Part shown: in pieces, positions 41,679 to 51,736 of the stretch | Layout of the letters: each line of letters starts with the position of its first letter | How positions within the stretch are numbered: the stretch's first letter is position 1 | Source of the DNA: Halohasta litorea | GTDB lineage: Archaea > Halobacteriota > Halobacteria > Halobacteriales > Haloferacaceae | DNA: 64,000 nt | Direction: 5' to 3' | Assembly: GCF_024494645.1 (NCBI RefSeq) | Contig: NZ_JANHDJ010000001.1 | Coordinates: forward strand, 248,001 to 312,000 | Translations under genes and position numbers: made by a program | Notes under the pieces: generated by a model | Seen by the model: only the letters and a program-made list of their open reading frames with translations | Told to the model about the DNA's origin: nothing | Database searches by the model: none

Positions 41679-44179
41679 CCGAGCAGTCCGCCCCCGACTC
41701 GCTGCTGGATCGGCTGCAGTCGTTATGGATCGCCCCGGAAAAAAGAGAGCCCAACGCCGATCACACCGAGATCACGATGCACTCCGAGGAGAGTGACATA
41801 CCGACCGACCAGCCCTCCAAGACGGACGATTCCCCGATCGACCTCTCGCCGTCGACGTGGCGGACCGACAGCCGACCGCGAACGCCGCCGATTGCCAAGT
41901 CGGGAGACACCAACGGCCACACGGCCGTCGAGTGGGAAGCGATCCGCGACGGCACCGCGGGGACCGGCGACGAGCTTGCGAACCCGGCGGCGTATCTCAA
42001 CCGCGAGCTCAGCGAGCTCTCCTTCCAGTGGCGCGTCCTCTACGAGGCGCTCGACGACGAGAACCCGCCGCTTGAGCGGCTGAAGTTCCTCGCCATCCTC
42101 ACCAAGAACATGGACGAGTTCTTCATGAAACGGATCGGCGGGCTCAAACAGCAGATCGACGCCGAGGTGACCGACGAGACCGTCGACGGGCGGGCCCCAC
42201 ACGAACAGTGGGGGGAGGCACTCGAGTTCGCTCGGCCGATCTTCGAGACCCAATCGCGGTGTTACCACGAGGCGGTCAAACCCGCCCTCGCCGACAACGG
42301 GATCGAAATCGTCGACTACGAGTCGCTCTCCGGCGAAGAGACCGCAGCGCTCCGATCGTACTTCGAGCGGGCGGTGCTGCCGACGCTGACGCCGCTGACC
42401 TTCGATCCGGCCCATCCGTTCCCGTTCATCTCGAATTTGAGCCTCTCGCTGGCGGTGCTGTCGGTCGACGACGACGGGACCAAGAAGTTCTCGCGGGTGA
42501 AACTCCCGGAGAACCGGCCCCGGCTCGTCCCCGTCTCCGCGACCGATGAGCAACCGGTTGTCCCGGACGACGACACGGCCGTCTCCCACGCCGATGGCGG
42601 CCGGTTCGTCCGGCTCGAATCGGTGATCGCGGCCAACATCGATCTGCTGTTTCCCAACGTCGAGGTCCTGGACTGTTCGACGTTCCGGGTGACGCGGAAC
42701 GCCGAGGTCAGGCGAAACGAAGAGGTCGCCGAAGGGTTGATCGAGATGATCGAGGACGTGCTCCGCCAGCGCCGGTTTGCGACTGTCGTGCGGGTCGAGG
42801 TCGACGCCGATATGCCGAGCGAGGTCCGGTCGCTGCTGGTCGACCAGCTGGAGATCACCGAGCGCGAACTGTTCGAACGCCCCGAGCCGCTCGGCTTCCA
42901 AGACTTCTTCCGGCTCCTGGAACTCGACACCGACGCGCTCACACTGCCGTCGTGGGAGCCACAGCCCCATCCGCGGTTTCTCGGCCATGACAGCGACCGA
43001 CCTGACGACCTGTTCGGCGAGATCGCTGACGACGACATTCTGGTCCATCATCCCTACCACTCGTTTACCAACACGGTCCAGACGTTCCTCGATACGGCGG
43101 CCCACGACCCCGACACACTCGCGATCAAGGTCGCCATCTATCGGACGGCTCCCGACTCACAGGTGATCCAGTCGCTGATCGAAGCCGCCAAAAACGGCAA
43201 ACAGGTCGCGGTGATGGTCGAACTCAAAGCCCGCTTCGACGAGGAGAACAACCTCCGGTGGGTCAAACGCTTAGAGGAGGAGGGCATCCACGTCACCTAC
43301 GGCACGATCGGCCTGAAAACCCACAGCAAGGTCGCCCTGGCGGTCCGCGACGAGGGCGAGACCGACGACGTCGAGCTCTACTCGCATATCGCCACCGGCA
43401 ACTACCACTCGGAGACCGCCAAAAGCTACGAGGATCTCGGGCTGTTCACCGACGACCGCGATATCGGGCAGGATCTCGTCCAACTGTTCAACTCCTTTAC
43501 CGGCCACTCCCAACACGAATCCTACCGGAAACTGCTGGTCGCCCCCGAGACGCTCAGGGACCGCATGACCGACCTCATCCGGCGGGAGGCCGACCACGCC
43601 CGAGCCGGCCACGGGGGGCGGATCGTCGCCAAGATGAACGCCCTCGAAGATCCCGACATCGTCCGCGAGCTGTACGCCGCCTCGCAGGCTGGCGTCGACA
43701 TCGATCTCATCGTCCGCGGGATCTGTCGGCTCCGACCGGGGATCGACGGGTTGAGCGAGACGATCCGGGTTCACAGCGTCGTCGGGCGGTTCCTTGAACA
43801 CTCGCGGATATTCAAGTTCGGGAACGCCGGTGAGCCGGAGTACTACATCGGCTCCGCGGACTGGATGACGCGGAACCTCGACCGCCGGGTCGAGGCGGTC
43901 ACACCCGTGGAAAACGCGACGCTCCAGGACGAGCTGGATCGAATTCTCGACTCCCTGCTGGGGGACAACCGCAAGCGCTGGGAGATGGATGCCACCGGGC
44001 GGTACGTCCAGCAGCGTCCTGGAGACGGACCACAGCAGATCGCCCACGAGCAGCTGATGCAGCGGGCTCGTCAGGCAGTTCCCGATACACCCACCGAGTA
44101 CGAGACCGCCGAGCCGGACCAGCGGGAGACCGCCGTCGACCTCGATGACGTGTATTTAGAAGAGCCGTTCGACCAATAG
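41675..44179 (+). CDS. ppk1: Polyphosphate kinase 1
   Basis: An 834-residue PPK1. It has an extra N-terminal region of about 100 residues, then PPK domains from AAYLNRELSELSFQWRVLYE to the end. Two conserved catalytic histidines are seen: H550 in GLKTHSKVAL and H709 in FLEHSRIFKFG, followed by GSADWMTRNLDRRVEAVTP. The enzyme makes polyphosphate from ATP, and can run in reverse. Bacterial PPK1 proteins are about 690 residues; the extension (MTEQSAPDSLLDRLQSLW and an acidic stretch) is not recognised. It is the second gene of a phosphatase-ppk1 operon. Its position beside pst suggests stored phosphate is controlled together with uptake. Confidence 0.96.
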   Translation: MTEQSAPDSLLDRLQSLWIAPEKREPNADHTEITMHSEESDIPTDQPSKTDDSPIDLSPSTWRTDSRPRTPPIAKSGDTNGHTAVEWEAIRDGTAGTGDELANPAAYLNRELSELSFQWRVLYEALDDENPPLERLKFLAILTKNMDEFFMKRIGGLKQQIDAEVTDETVDGRAPHEQWGEALEFARPIFETQSRCYHEAVKPALADNGIEIVDYESLSGEETAALRSYFERAVLPTLTPLTFDPAHPFPFISNLSLSLAVLSVDDDGTKKFSRVKLPENRPRLVPVSATDEQPVVPDDDTAVSHADGGRFVRLESVIAANIDLLFPNVEVLDCSTFRVTRNAEVRRNEEVAEGLIEMIEDVLRQRRFATVVRVEVDADMPSEVRSLLVDQLEITERELFERPEPLGFQDFFRLLELDTDALTLPSWEPQPHPRFLGHDSDRPDDLFGEIADDDILVHHPYHSFTNTVQTFLDTAAHDPDTLAIKVAIYRTAPDSQVIQSLIEAAKNGKQVAVMVELKARFDEENNLRWVKRLEEEGIHVTYGTIGLKTHSKVALAVRDEGETDDVELYSHIATGNYHSETAKSYEDLGLFTDDRDIGQDLVQLFNSFTGHSQHESYRKLLVAPETLRDRMTDLIRREADHARAGHGGRIVAKMNALEDPDIVRELYAASQAGVDIDLIVRGICRLRPGIDGLSETIRVHSVVGRFLEHSRIFKFGNAGEPEYYIGSADWMTRNLDRRVEAVTPVENATLQDELDRILDSLLGDNRKRWEMDATGRYVQQRPGDGPQQIAHEQLMQRARQAVPDTPTEYETAEPDQRETAVDLDDVYLEEPFDQ

Positions 44180-44185
44180 GGGTCT

Positions 44186-46540
44186 CTACTGGTCTGATTC
44201 TGACTGGCTCAACGTTTCGAGCAGTCGCACTGCGGGCGCTTTCGTCAGTGGTTCGTTCCCGTTACCACACTGCGGCGACTGGACGCAGGCCGGACAGCCG
44301 TCGGCACAGTCGCAGTCGTTTATCAGCTCGGCCGTCCGCGCCATGAGGTCGTCGACGATCTCGAATCCGGCCTCGGTGAGGCCGACGCCGCCGGGGTAGC
44401 CGTCGTAGATGAAGACAGTCGACCGATCAGTGTGGGTGTGGTAGGGCGTCGAGATACCACCGATGTCGCCGCGATCGCAGAGCAACATGAACGGGAACAG
44501 CGAAATCATCCCGTGTTCCGCAGCGTGAATGCCGCCGTTGAACTCGTCGTCGGTGTGGTCGGCTCGGAGGTCGCTCTCGACGGCAGGCGGCACCGTGAAG
44601 TACAGTGCCTTGGTTCGAAGTGTCGTTTCGGGGAGATCGAGGGCCTCCTCGCCGATCACGTCGCCCGTTTTGCGGTCCTTCCGCTGGAAGCCGGTGATCT
44701 GCTCGGTGACGGTCACATCCGCGTAGTGGACCGTCGACGACTCCTCGCTCGCATCGCCGTACGGCAGCGGTTTTTTAGTCAGGTCCTGATTAACGACGAT
44801 CGATTTGTCCGACAGCACCTGTGTGTAGTAGTCGGCCCACGTCGGCTGGAGTTCGGCTACATCACGATCGAGATTCAGTTTGCTCACCTCGTAGGTCTGG
44901 CCCTGCTGGTGGTAGATCGCCCCGCGGTGGGCGTCCCGGAGGGCGTCGTCGAAACCGAGGGTGGCGATCACGTCGTTGGAACGGGCGTCCAGGAGGTCCA
45001 CCTCCCGATCCCCGACCGTCCGGAGGCTCATCTCGTGTTGGGGGCTGCCGTCGTCGCTGTAGGTCCACCGGAGACCGTCGTTCGTCTGGCGGCGTTCGAG
45101 CCGACCCTCCGCTTCCAGTTGGCTGACGATCTCGGGGAAGGCGTCGCCGAAGAAGGTCTCGTCGCCGACCGACAGCCAGTTTTCGGCCGCCGCGCTGGCG
45201 ATATGGTCCGGCAGTAGCTCCCGGTTCTCGGGGTCCGAAACCGCGCGTTCGGGGTCGGCTTCGAAGAACTCCTCGGGGTGTTTCATCAGGAATTGGTCGA
45301 GTTGGTCTTCGCCGCCGACAAACGCCACCAGCGCGGGGTCGGTGCCGCGGCCCGCCCGTCCGGCCTGCTGGCTGGCCGACATTCGGGTTCCTGGGTAGCC
45401 ATCCAGGATCACCGCATCAAGTCCACCAACATCAACCCCGAGTTCCAGGGCGTTGGTGCTCCAGATCCCCCGCAGATCACCCGACTGGAGGTCGGCCTCG
45501 ATCTCGCGGCGGGTGTCGTGTTTCAGGGCGGCCTGATAGGCCCGAACCTTCCCGGCGAGGTCACTCTCGCCGCGCTCGCGGAGTTCTTGGCTGCTCTCGG
45601 TGGCGTACTGCTCGGCGGCCTGCCGGGCGCGAGTGAAGGCGAGCGTCTGGTGCCCACGGGAGACGAGATCGACAAATAGCTGTTTGGCTTCGGTGTGACT
45701 CGATTTTCGTCGTCCTGACCCGCGGTCCTGCCAGCCGTCGCCGTACTCCGGAGGGTTCCACAGCAGCCAGTGGCGTGGCCCGCGGGCGCTGGTGTCGTCG
45801 TCAACGAGCCGGAACGTCCCCTGTTCGCGGCCGGTGATCCGGCTGGCGTGTTCGACCGGGTTGCCGATAGTTGCCGAACAGCAGACGAACTGTGGCTGGC
45901 TGTCGAACTGCTCACAGAGCCGGTTGAGCCGCCGCAGCACGAGGGCGACCTGCGTGCCGAAGACGCCGCGGTAGCTGTGGACCTCATCGATCACGACCAG
46001 TTCAAGCGACGAGAAGAACCACTCCCAGAGCCGGTCGGCATACGGCAACAGCGCGTAGTGGAGCATATCCGGGTTCGAGAGGACGACAGTTGGCCTGCGA
46101 TCCCGCACGTCGCGTTTTTCCGTTTTCGAAAGGCGGCCAGTGTACTGGTCGACCGACACCCGGCTGGCGAAGCCGAGGCCCCGAGCGAGGTCCGAGAGCG
46201 ATTCCTGCTGGTCGGCAATGAGGGCGTTCTGCGGGCCGATATAGAGGGTGCGGCCGCCGTGGTCCATCGCCCGCTCGAAGGCCGGGACGGTGTAGGCCAG
46301 CGACTTGCCGCTGGCGGTCTCGGTAGCGATTACGACGTTATCGCCCTCGCGGACCGCCTCGATGGCGTCGGCCTGGTGGTTATAAAGGGAATCGACGCCG
46401 CGGTCAGCGAGGGCGGATTCGAGCCGCGGTTCGAGGTCGAGGTCGGCATGGGTGGCCCCGCGGGCTGGCAGCGTTCGGTGGGCGGCGATCTGGCCGTCGT
46501 AGTAAGGGCGGCCGCGGAGCCAGTCGACCAACTCGTTCAC
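44186..46540 (-). CDS. DEAD/DEAH-box helicase with Cys-rich C-terminus (MrfA/Hrq1-like)
   Basis: A 784-residue superfamily 2 helicase. Motif I is IATETASGKSLAY, the DEVH box is VVIDEVHSYRG, and the second RecA domain includes STNALELGVDVGGLD and QQAGRAGRG. The C-terminal part is DUF1998 with the cysteines CDCADGCPACVQSPQCGNG, which bind zinc in MrfA. MrfA and Hrq1 act in repair of DNA crosslinks. The length fits. The gene converges with ppk1 with 6 bp between the stops and is followed upstream by a pair of small genes in the same direction, but about 50 bp apart. Confidence 0.9.
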   Translation of the reverse strand: MNELVDWLRGRPYYDGQIAAHRTLPARGATHADLDLEPRLESALADRGVDSLYNHQADAIEAVREGDNVVIATETASGKSLAYTVPAFERAMDHGGRTLYIGPQNALIADQQESLSDLARGLGFASRVSVDQYTGRLSKTEKRDVRDRRPTVVLSNPDMLHYALLPYADRLWEWFFSSLELVVIDEVHSYRGVFGTQVALVLRRLNRLCEQFDSQPQFVCCSATIGNPVEHASRITGREQGTFRLVDDDTSARGPRHWLLWNPPEYGDGWQDRGSGRRKSSHTEAKQLFVDLVSRGHQTLAFTRARQAAEQYATESSQELRERGESDLAGKVRAYQAALKHDTRREIEADLQSGDLRGIWSTNALELGVDVGGLDAVILDGYPGTRMSASQQAGRAGRGTDPALVAFVGGEDQLDQFLMKHPEEFFEADPERAVSDPENRELLPDHIASAAAENWLSVGDETFFGDAFPEIVSQLEAEGRLERRQTNDGLRWTYSDDGSPQHEMSLRTVGDREVDLLDARSNDVIATLGFDDALRDAHRGAIYHQQGQTYEVSKLNLDRDVAELQPTWADYYTQVLSDKSIVVNQDLTKKPLPYGDASEESSTVHYADVTVTEQITGFQRKDRKTGDVIGEEALDLPETTLRTKALYFTVPPAVESDLRADHTDDEFNGGIHAAEHGMISLFPFMLLCDRGDIGGISTPYHTHTDRSTVFIYDGYPGGVGLTEAGFEIVDDLMARTAELINDCDCADGCPACVQSPQCGNGNEPLTKAPAVRLLETLSQSESDQ

Positions 46541-46588
46541 AGTCGGTCTCGGCGGGCTGGCGACATACCGATTGTGGTGCGGTTGTGG

Positions 46589-46789
46589 TTACAGTCGCGT
46601 CTCGTCGGACCCACTCTCTGTCGGTGTGTTTCGCTGTCCATCTCGCTCAGTGCTCGTGTCGGCGCGGACCGCTCGCTCGGCGGCCTGTCGATCCGTGACT
46701 CGGTTGTCGTCGGTCTCCGACCGAATCGCCCACCAGAGCAGCAGGGGACCGCCGACGGCGAAAAGCAGGATGACGAGGAGTTCGATCAT
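46589..46789 (-). CDS. 66-residue single-helix membrane protein
   Basis: One N-terminal membrane helix (IELLVILLFAVGGPLLLWWA) and a charged tail, RSETDDNRVTDRQAAERAVR and onwards. It starts 3 bp after the stop of the zinc-ribbon gene, so they form an operon, and the helicase gene follows. No known family was recognised; it may tether the zinc-ribbon protein to the membrane, a guess from gene order. Confidence 0.6.
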   Translation of the reverse strand: MIELLVILLFAVGGPLLLWWAIRSETDDNRVTDRQAAERAVRADTSTERDGQRNTPTESGSDETRL

Positions 46790-46792
46790 GGG

Positions 46793-47008
46793 CTACCCGA
46801 GGAAGATGTCCAGGAGATCGCTCGACCCGGCGTCGGATTTGTAGAGCTCGGTGTAGCCGCAGCTGGTACACGACACCGTCTTGAAGCCGCGGTTCTGGAT
46901 GTCGAACAGTTTGCTCAGACCGCCGCCGGTCGTCGAGATCTTGTCGACTTCCGCTTCGGTGTGGCCACATTTCGGACAGCCGCTGTCGTCCGTCTCATCG
47001 AAGGGCAT
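46793..47008 (-). CDS. 71-residue zinc-ribbon protein
   Basis: Two cysteine pairs, CPKCGH (near residue 11) and CTSCGYTELY (near 47), form a zinc ribbon. The rest is polar, with a short hydrophobic end LLDIFLG. Similar haloarchaeal nucleic-acid-binding zinc ribbons are common; partner unknown. A longer frame starts at 47113, but ATG at 47008 is chosen since a TATA-like aattaatacc lies about 28 bases upstream and the extra residues are not conserved-looking. Operon with the small membrane protein 3 bp downstream. Confidence 0.75.
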   Translation of the reverse strand: MPFDETDDSGCPKCGHTEAEVDKISTTGGGLSKLFDIQNRGFKTVSCTSCGYTELYKSDAGSSDLLDIFLG

Positions 47009-47109
47009 ACATCCGTGAATTGCGTCAATAGTGGTATTAATTTTCCCCTGGACAGTCACCGCGACAGGGAGTAACCGACTGTCCGAGTGGGTGCCACAAG
47101 ATCGCGGAG

Positions 47110-48342
47110 TCACTCGTGGCGGAGCGCGTCGATGGGGTCGACGCGGGCGGCGCGCCAGGCGGGGTAGAGCCCGGCGACGATCCCCACGAGGATGCCGACG
47201 ACGACCGCCAGCGCCATCCAGTCGAGCGCCAGCGCGAAGCCGACCTCGGCGTACCGCGTGGCCCCGAAGCCGACAATGAGGCCGAGCGGGACCCCCAGCA
47301 CCGAGCCGAGCGTGCCGAGCAGTCCGGCCTCGATGAGGAACACGCCCATCACGTCGCGGTTCCGCGCGCCGACGGCCTTCATGATCCCGATCTCGCGGGT
47401 GCGCTCGGTGACGCTGACCAGCATGACGTTGGCGATCCCAATGGCGCCGACCACAAGCGAGATGACGCCGATCCCCGTGACAAAGCGGGTGATCTGGTCG
47501 ATCACGTCGCTGACCGAGTCGACGAAGTCGCTGCCCGAGCGGGCGACCAGCTCGGTGTCAGCGCCCGATAGCTGCCGAGCGTCCGACTCGGCAAGGAACG
47601 CCTCGATGGCGGCTTTGGTTTCGGGAATTTGCCGCGGATCGGCGACGACCGTTACCTGCGGATAGGCCCGCTGGCGGACGCCCGCCGAGGGACTCTCGAC
47701 CACCGATTCATAAAAGGGGTCGACCGGCGCATACAGACGGGACTGGCGGGCGAAGCCGCTGACAGGAAGCTCGCCACGGGTACCGTTGACGACGCCCGTC
47801 ACGGTCACCTCGCGTTCCTCGCCGTCGGGGAGGACCAACGTCAGCGTCGACCCCGCGGTGAGGTTCTGCGAGAAGGATTCGGCCATGCGTTCGTTGACGA
47901 CGACCTCCTGTTCGCCCGGCGTGAACGGCCGCCCCGAGACGATCGAGTCGGGGGCGATGCTGGCGGGCGTCGTCGCGGTCACCTGCTGTCTGGCAAGGGT
48001 TTCGTTGCCCTGTCGTACCGACCCCACTTGGACGATGCCGCGCGGGAGCACCGCCTCGACGCCCTCGATCTCGCGGAGGGCATCGACATCGGACTCGGTG
48101 AAGACCGGCTGGAAGGCCCGCTCGAACCCCTCTTCGTCCTCGGGCGTGCCGAAGACGTAGATATTCCCTGCGCTGCTGTCGCCGATATCGCCGACGATCT
48201 CGCTTTGCACGCTCGCGCCGAAGGTGGCGAAGGTGATCACCGAGGCGATGCCGATGACGACGCCGATCACCGTCAGCGCCGACCGGAGTTTGTGGGCCCG
48301 GATCGACCGGACGGCGATCCGGAGCGACTCGCGGCTATCCAT
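47110..48342 (-). CDS. MacB-type ABC transporter permease
   Basis: A 410-residue permease: helix 1 at about 20-40 (LRSALTVIGVVIGIASVITF), a large extracytoplasmic MacB-PCD domain (about 45-265) and an FtsX domain with three helices (about 280-400), including NVMLVSVTERTREIGIMKAV and GLYPAWRAARVDPIDALRHE. It is an exporter or mechanotransmission protein and not an importer. The ATPase gene overlaps the start by 8 bp. The cargo is unknown; these pairs are often linked to lipoprotein or macrolide-like export in bacteria. Confidence 0.92.
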   Translation of the reverse strand: MDSRESLRIAVRSIRAHKLRSALTVIGVVIGIASVITFATFGASVQSEIVGDIGDSSAGNIYVFGTPEDEEGFERAFQPVFTESDVDALREIEGVEAVLPRGIVQVGSVRQGNETLARQQVTATTPASIAPDSIVSGRPFTPGEQEVVVNERMAESFSQNLTAGSTLTLVLPDGEEREVTVTGVVNGTRGELPVSGFARQSRLYAPVDPFYESVVESPSAGVRQRAYPQVTVVADPRQIPETKAAIEAFLAESDARQLSGADTELVARSGSDFVDSVSDVIDQITRFVTGIGVISLVVGAIGIANVMLVSVTERTREIGIMKAVGARNRDVMGVFLIEAGLLGTLGSVLGVPLGLIVGFGATRYAEVGFALALDWMALAVVVGILVGIVAGLYPAWRAARVDPIDALRHE

Positions 48343-49066
48343 CGGTGTCCTCCCCGAGTTCCTCGATCCTACGGATGTGGCCGTCCTGGACGTGGACGAT
48401 CCGGTCGGCGTGCTCGGCGACGTGGCGCTCGTGGGTTACCAGCAGGATGGTGTTGCCCGCCGCGTGGAGGTCCTCGAAGATGTCCAGGATCGTCGCGCCA
48501 GTCTCGGTGTCGACGTTGCCGGTCGGCTCGTCGGCGAGGATGAGCGCCGGGTCGGGCGCAAGTGCGCGGGCGATAGCCACGCGCTGGCGCTGGCCGCCGC
48601 TGAGTTCCGACGGGACGTGGTCGAGGCGGTCGCCGAGGCCCACGCTTTCGAGCAGTTCGCGGGCGCGCTGGCGGCGATCAGCGCGGCTCCAGCCGTCGAA
48701 CACCAGCGGGAGGGCGACGTTTTCGACCGCCGTGAGCCGCGGCATGAGATTGAACGTCTGGAAGACGAAGCCGATCTCCGTCCCTCTGATCGCGGCGCGT
48801 TCGGCCTCGTCGGCCGTCGAGACGTCGTGGCCGTCGACGGTCACCCGACCGGCCGAGGGGGTGTCGAGGCCGCCGACGAGATTTAACAAGGTGCTTTTGC
48901 CGGAGCCGCTGGGGCCCATGATCGCGGTGTAGGAGCCGCGCGGCAGCGAGAGGCTCACGCCGTCGAGGGCGGTGACGGTGGTGCCGACTGCGTACTGTTT
49001 GGTCACATCGTCGACGACCACGGTCGCATCGGGGTCGGGCGTCGGGGTGCCTGCTGTCTCGCTCAC
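48335..49066 (-). CDS. MacB/LolD-type ABC transporter ATP-binding protein
   Basis: A 243-residue ATPase: Walker A GPSGSGKST, Q-loop FVFQTFNLMPRLTAVENVAL, signature LSGGQRQR, Walker B LILADEPTGNVDT and H-loop THERHVAEHADR. The short N-terminus VSETAGTPTPDPD starts with GTG at 49066, since the longer frame upstream runs through a non-protein-like stretch opposite the cobO gene. It overlaps the permease start by 8 bp and forms a complete two-gene exporter with it. Confidence 0.93.
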   Translation of the reverse strand: MSETAGTPTPDPDATVVVDDVTKQYAVGTTVTALDGVSLSLPRGSYTAIMGPSGSGKSTLLNLVGGLDTPSAGRVTVDGHDVSTADEAERAAIRGTEIGFVFQTFNLMPRLTAVENVALPLVFDGWSRADRRQRARELLESVGLGDRLDHVPSELSGGQRQRVAIARALAPDPALILADEPTGNVDTETGATILDIFEDLHAAGNTILLVTHERHVAEHADRIVHVQDGHIRRIEELGEDTDG

Positions 49067-49168
49067 ACTTCGGTTTGGGTGTCGTGGAGTAAGAACGTTC
49101 GCCGGTTCGGCGTCAGGTCGGACCCGAACACAACGACAATAGCCTTCGAGCCTAACCAACAGGTACCG

Positions 49169-49867
49169 ATGACTGACACCGATCCTGCGGTCGACGATGC
49201 GCCCCCACACCGCCGCACACCGGGCAAGGGCGTCAGCCCCGAGGCCCGACCGATCGAACCCAGCGCTCCCGACGAGTTCGGCCTCGTCCAACTGTTCTGG
49301 GGCGACGGCAAAGGAAAGACGACTGCCGCGATGGGAATGGGGTTCCGCGCCGCGGGCCACGGTTTCCGGGTCCATATGCTCCAGTTCATGAAGGGCGGCG
49401 CGGACAGCGTCGAAGACGTCAGGGGCGAGTACAACGCCATCGCCGCCATGCCCGGCTTTTCCTACGAGAACACCGGTCACTACGGTTGGCACGGGATGGC
49501 CGATGGGAGTGATGAGGTCGACCACCAGACCGACGCCGAGGCGGGCTTCGAGCGCGCCGCGGACCTGATCGCCGCCGCCGACGAGGCCGACCTCTCCGAA
49601 CCCTTCGATCTCGATGCCCCACCTGAAGATGGCGTCCATATGCTGATTCTCGACGAACTGCTGTATGCGGCCGACCGCGATCTCGTCGACCCCGAGGCTG
49701 TCGTCGAACTGGTCGAGACCAAACCCGACGATCTCGAACTCGTGATCACGGGCAGCCACACCGAACCCGACTACCTCTACGGCAGCGCGGATCTCGTCAC
49801 ACAGATCGGTAAGGAGAAACACCCGATCGACGCCGGACAGCGCGCCCGTCGCGGGACCGAATACTGA
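49169..49867 (+). CDS. cobO: Cob(I)alamin adenosyltransferase, CobO/BtuR type
   Basis: A 232-residue enzyme with P-loop [20 protein letters not shown], the IHMLQFMKG-like strand [15 protein letters not shown], and the C-terminal [20 protein letters not shown] and [20 protein letters not shown]. It adds the adenosyl group to corrinoids in adenosylcobalamin synthesis. The start at 49169 follows a proline-rich non-coding-like stretch in the longer frame; it gives an extra 40-residue acidic head. cbiP follows after 8 bp, forming a corrinoid operon. Confidence 0.92.
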   Translation: MTDTDPAVDDAPPHRRTPGKGVSPEARPIEPSAPDEFGLVQLFWGDGKGKTTAAMGMGFRAAGHGFRVHMLQFMKGGADSVEDVRGEYNAIAAMPGFSYENTGHYGWHGMADGSDEVDHQTDAEAGFERAADLIAAADEADLSEPFDLDAPPEDGVHMLILDELLYAADRDLVDPEAVVELVETKPDDLELVITGSHTEPDYLYGSADLVTQIGKEKHPIDAGQRARRGTEY

Positions 49868-49875
49868 CCACTGCG

Positions 49876-51408
49876 ATGGCTCGAACGATTCTCGTCGCTG
49901 GCACTGCCTCCCACGTCGGCAAGAGCACCGTCGCCGCCGGACTCTGCCGACTCCTCTCTGATCGTGGCGTTTCGGTTGCTCCTTATAAAGCCCAGAACAT
50001 GAGCAACAACGCTCGTGCCGTCCCGCGAGCACCAGCAGTTAAAAACGGAGACAGCGGCCACCCCTACGGCGAGATCGGCGTCTCCCAGTACGTCCAGGCC
50101 CGTGCGGCCCGCATCGCGCCGACGACCGACCAGAACCCCGTCCTGTTAAAACCGCGGGGTGGCGGCGAGTCCCAACTGGTCGTCGACGGCCGCGCTGTCG
50201 GCCACTTCGCGGCCGGGAGCTACTACGACGACCACTGGCACGAGGCCCGCGATGCTGCGGAGGCGGCCCACGGTCGACTTGCCGACGCATACGACGTGAT
50301 TGTCGCCGAAGGAGCGGGCTCGATCGCCGAAATCAACCTCCAGGACCGAGACCTCGCGAACGTCGAGACCGCCCGTTTCGCCGATGCCGAAATCGTTCTC
50401 GTGGGCGACATCGAACGCGGCGGCGTCTTCGCCTCGCTGGTGGGGACGGTCGAACTCATGCCCGAGGACCTCCGCCAGCAGGTCCGCGGCGTCATTATTA
50501 CCAAGTTTCGCGGCGATCTCTCGCTGCTCGAGTCCGGCCTCCAGGAGTTCGAAGCCCGAACGGGCGTCGATGTCCTCGGCGTCCTCCCGTACGACGATCC
50601 TGGCCTTCCCGAAGAGGACAGCCTCGCGCTGCCCTCGACCGACGAACGGGCCGTCTTCGGCGATGACGACGGCATTGATGCCGACCGGACGGTCACCATC
50701 GGCGTCCCGCGGCTACCGCGGGCCTCGAACGTCACCGATCTCGAACCGCTGGCCGCCGAGGCTGGCGTTCGAGTCGCTTATTTGCCGCTGGACGCCAATT
50801 TAAAAGGTGTCGACGCGGTCGTGATCCCCGGCACCAAAAACACGGTCGACGATCTGCTGGCGATCCAGGAGGCGGGCTTCGACCGGCGACTCCGCACGTT
50901 CGACGGCCCCATCGTCGGCCTCTGCGGTGGCTACCAACTGCTCGGCGAGCGGATTTATAAGGCCGATATCGAAGGAACCGACCGTCCAGAGGGAGCCTCG
51001 ACGGTCTCGGGGATCGGACTGCTGCCGGTCGAGACGACGTTCAGCGAGGACAAGCGAGTGGTCGACACCGCCCTCGAACTCGACGGCACGGGGCCCTTTG
51101 CGGGGGCCGATGGACCCGTCTCGGGGTATGAAATCCACATGGGGACCACCGAGTCGGCCGGAGCAGTCGAGACCCCGTTCGGCCGCGATGGCGAGTCGAC
51201 CGCGGCACTCGGAGCCCGGCGTGGAAAGGTCGTCGGCTGTTATCTCCACGGTCTCTTCGAGAACGACGGGCTTCGGGACGCATTTATAAACAGCGTGTAC
51301 GACGCGGCCGACCGACACCGACCACTGGGGACGGCGGCTGCGCCATCACCGTACGATCGGGCTGCCGCACTGCTCGCCGACCACTGCACGCTCGACTGGC
51401 TGGGCTGA
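49876..51408 (+). CDS. cbiP: Cobyric acid synthase
   Basis: A 510-residue glutamine amidotransferase. The N-terminal part has the P-loop-like [20 protein letters not shown] and [19 protein letters not shown], as in CobQ/CbiP; the C-terminal GATase domain has its catalytic Cys in [16 protein letters not shown] and His in [11 protein letters not shown]. It amidates four carboxyl groups of adenosyl-cobyrinic acid diamide. A cobO gene lies 8 bp upstream. No cobalamin riboswitch was seen nearby. The length is normal. Confidence 0.95.
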   Translation: MARTILVAGTASHVGKSTVAAGLCRLLSDRGVSVAPYKAQNMSNNARAVPRAPAVKNGDSGHPYGEIGVSQYVQARAARIAPTTDQNPVLLKPRGGGESQLVVDGRAVGHFAAGSYYDDHWHEARDAAEAAHGRLADAYDVIVAEGAGSIAEINLQDRDLANVETARFADAEIVLVGDIERGGVFASLVGTVELMPEDLRQQVRGVIITKFRGDLSLLESGLQEFEARTGVDVLGVLPYDDPGLPEEDSLALPSTDERAVFGDDDGIDADRTVTIGVPRLPRASNVTDLEPLAAEAGVRVAYLPLDANLKGVDAVVIPGTKNTVDDLLAIQEAGFDRRLRTFDGPIVGLCGGYQLLGERIYKADIEGTDRPEGASTVSGIGLLPVETTFSEDKRVVDTALELDGTGPFAGADGPVSGYEIHMGTTESAGAVETPFGRDGESTAALGARRGKVVGCYLHGLFENDGLRDAFINSVYDAADRHRPLGTAAAPSPYDRAAALLADHCTLDWLG

Positions 51409-51505
51409 CCCGGCCGACCGTCGACTGGTGTCGGATTATATACTGTCGGCGCGCGGCCAGTATCTCGCAGATTTGCTTTTCGGCTCGACAGACGAACCGT
51501 GAGTT

Positions 51506-51736
51506 ATGTCCACACTGTTCACGCGAGAGGCGATCCTGGATATCGTGGTCAATCTCGTCCCCTTGGCCATCATCGCCTTCTTTTCGATCCTGTTTCTCGT
51601 CTTCGCGCCGTGGGGCTACGAGCCGTTTCCGATCCTCCTCATGACCGGCCTCCACGTCGTTCCCTTCGTGCTTCTGGCGCTCATCACGTATCTCACGCTC
51701 CGGGCGATCGAGGGGGGCCGTGTCCGCGAGGAGTAG
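51506..51736 (+). CDS. 76-residue two-helix membrane protein (DUF6684-like)
   Basis: Two membrane helices (about 16-35, IVVNLVPLAIIAFFSILFLV, and 42-66, FPILLMTGLHVVPFVLLALI) joined by a FAPWGYEP turn, which recalls a family of short haloarchaeal proteins often near respiratory genes. I am not certain of the family name. It is alone, and its stop at 51736 touches the stop of the convergent rhodanese gene. No function can be given. Confidence 0.7.
   Translation: MSTLFTREAILDIVVNLVPLAIIAFFSILFLVFAPWGYEPFPILLMTGLHVVPFVLLALITYLTLRAIEGGRVREE

Noticed and set aside
49067-49168. Cobalamin riboswitch before cobO
   Set aside because: The gap is about 100 bp, with no B12-box-like sequence or suitable folding that I can see; archaeal cobalamin riboswitches are not expected.
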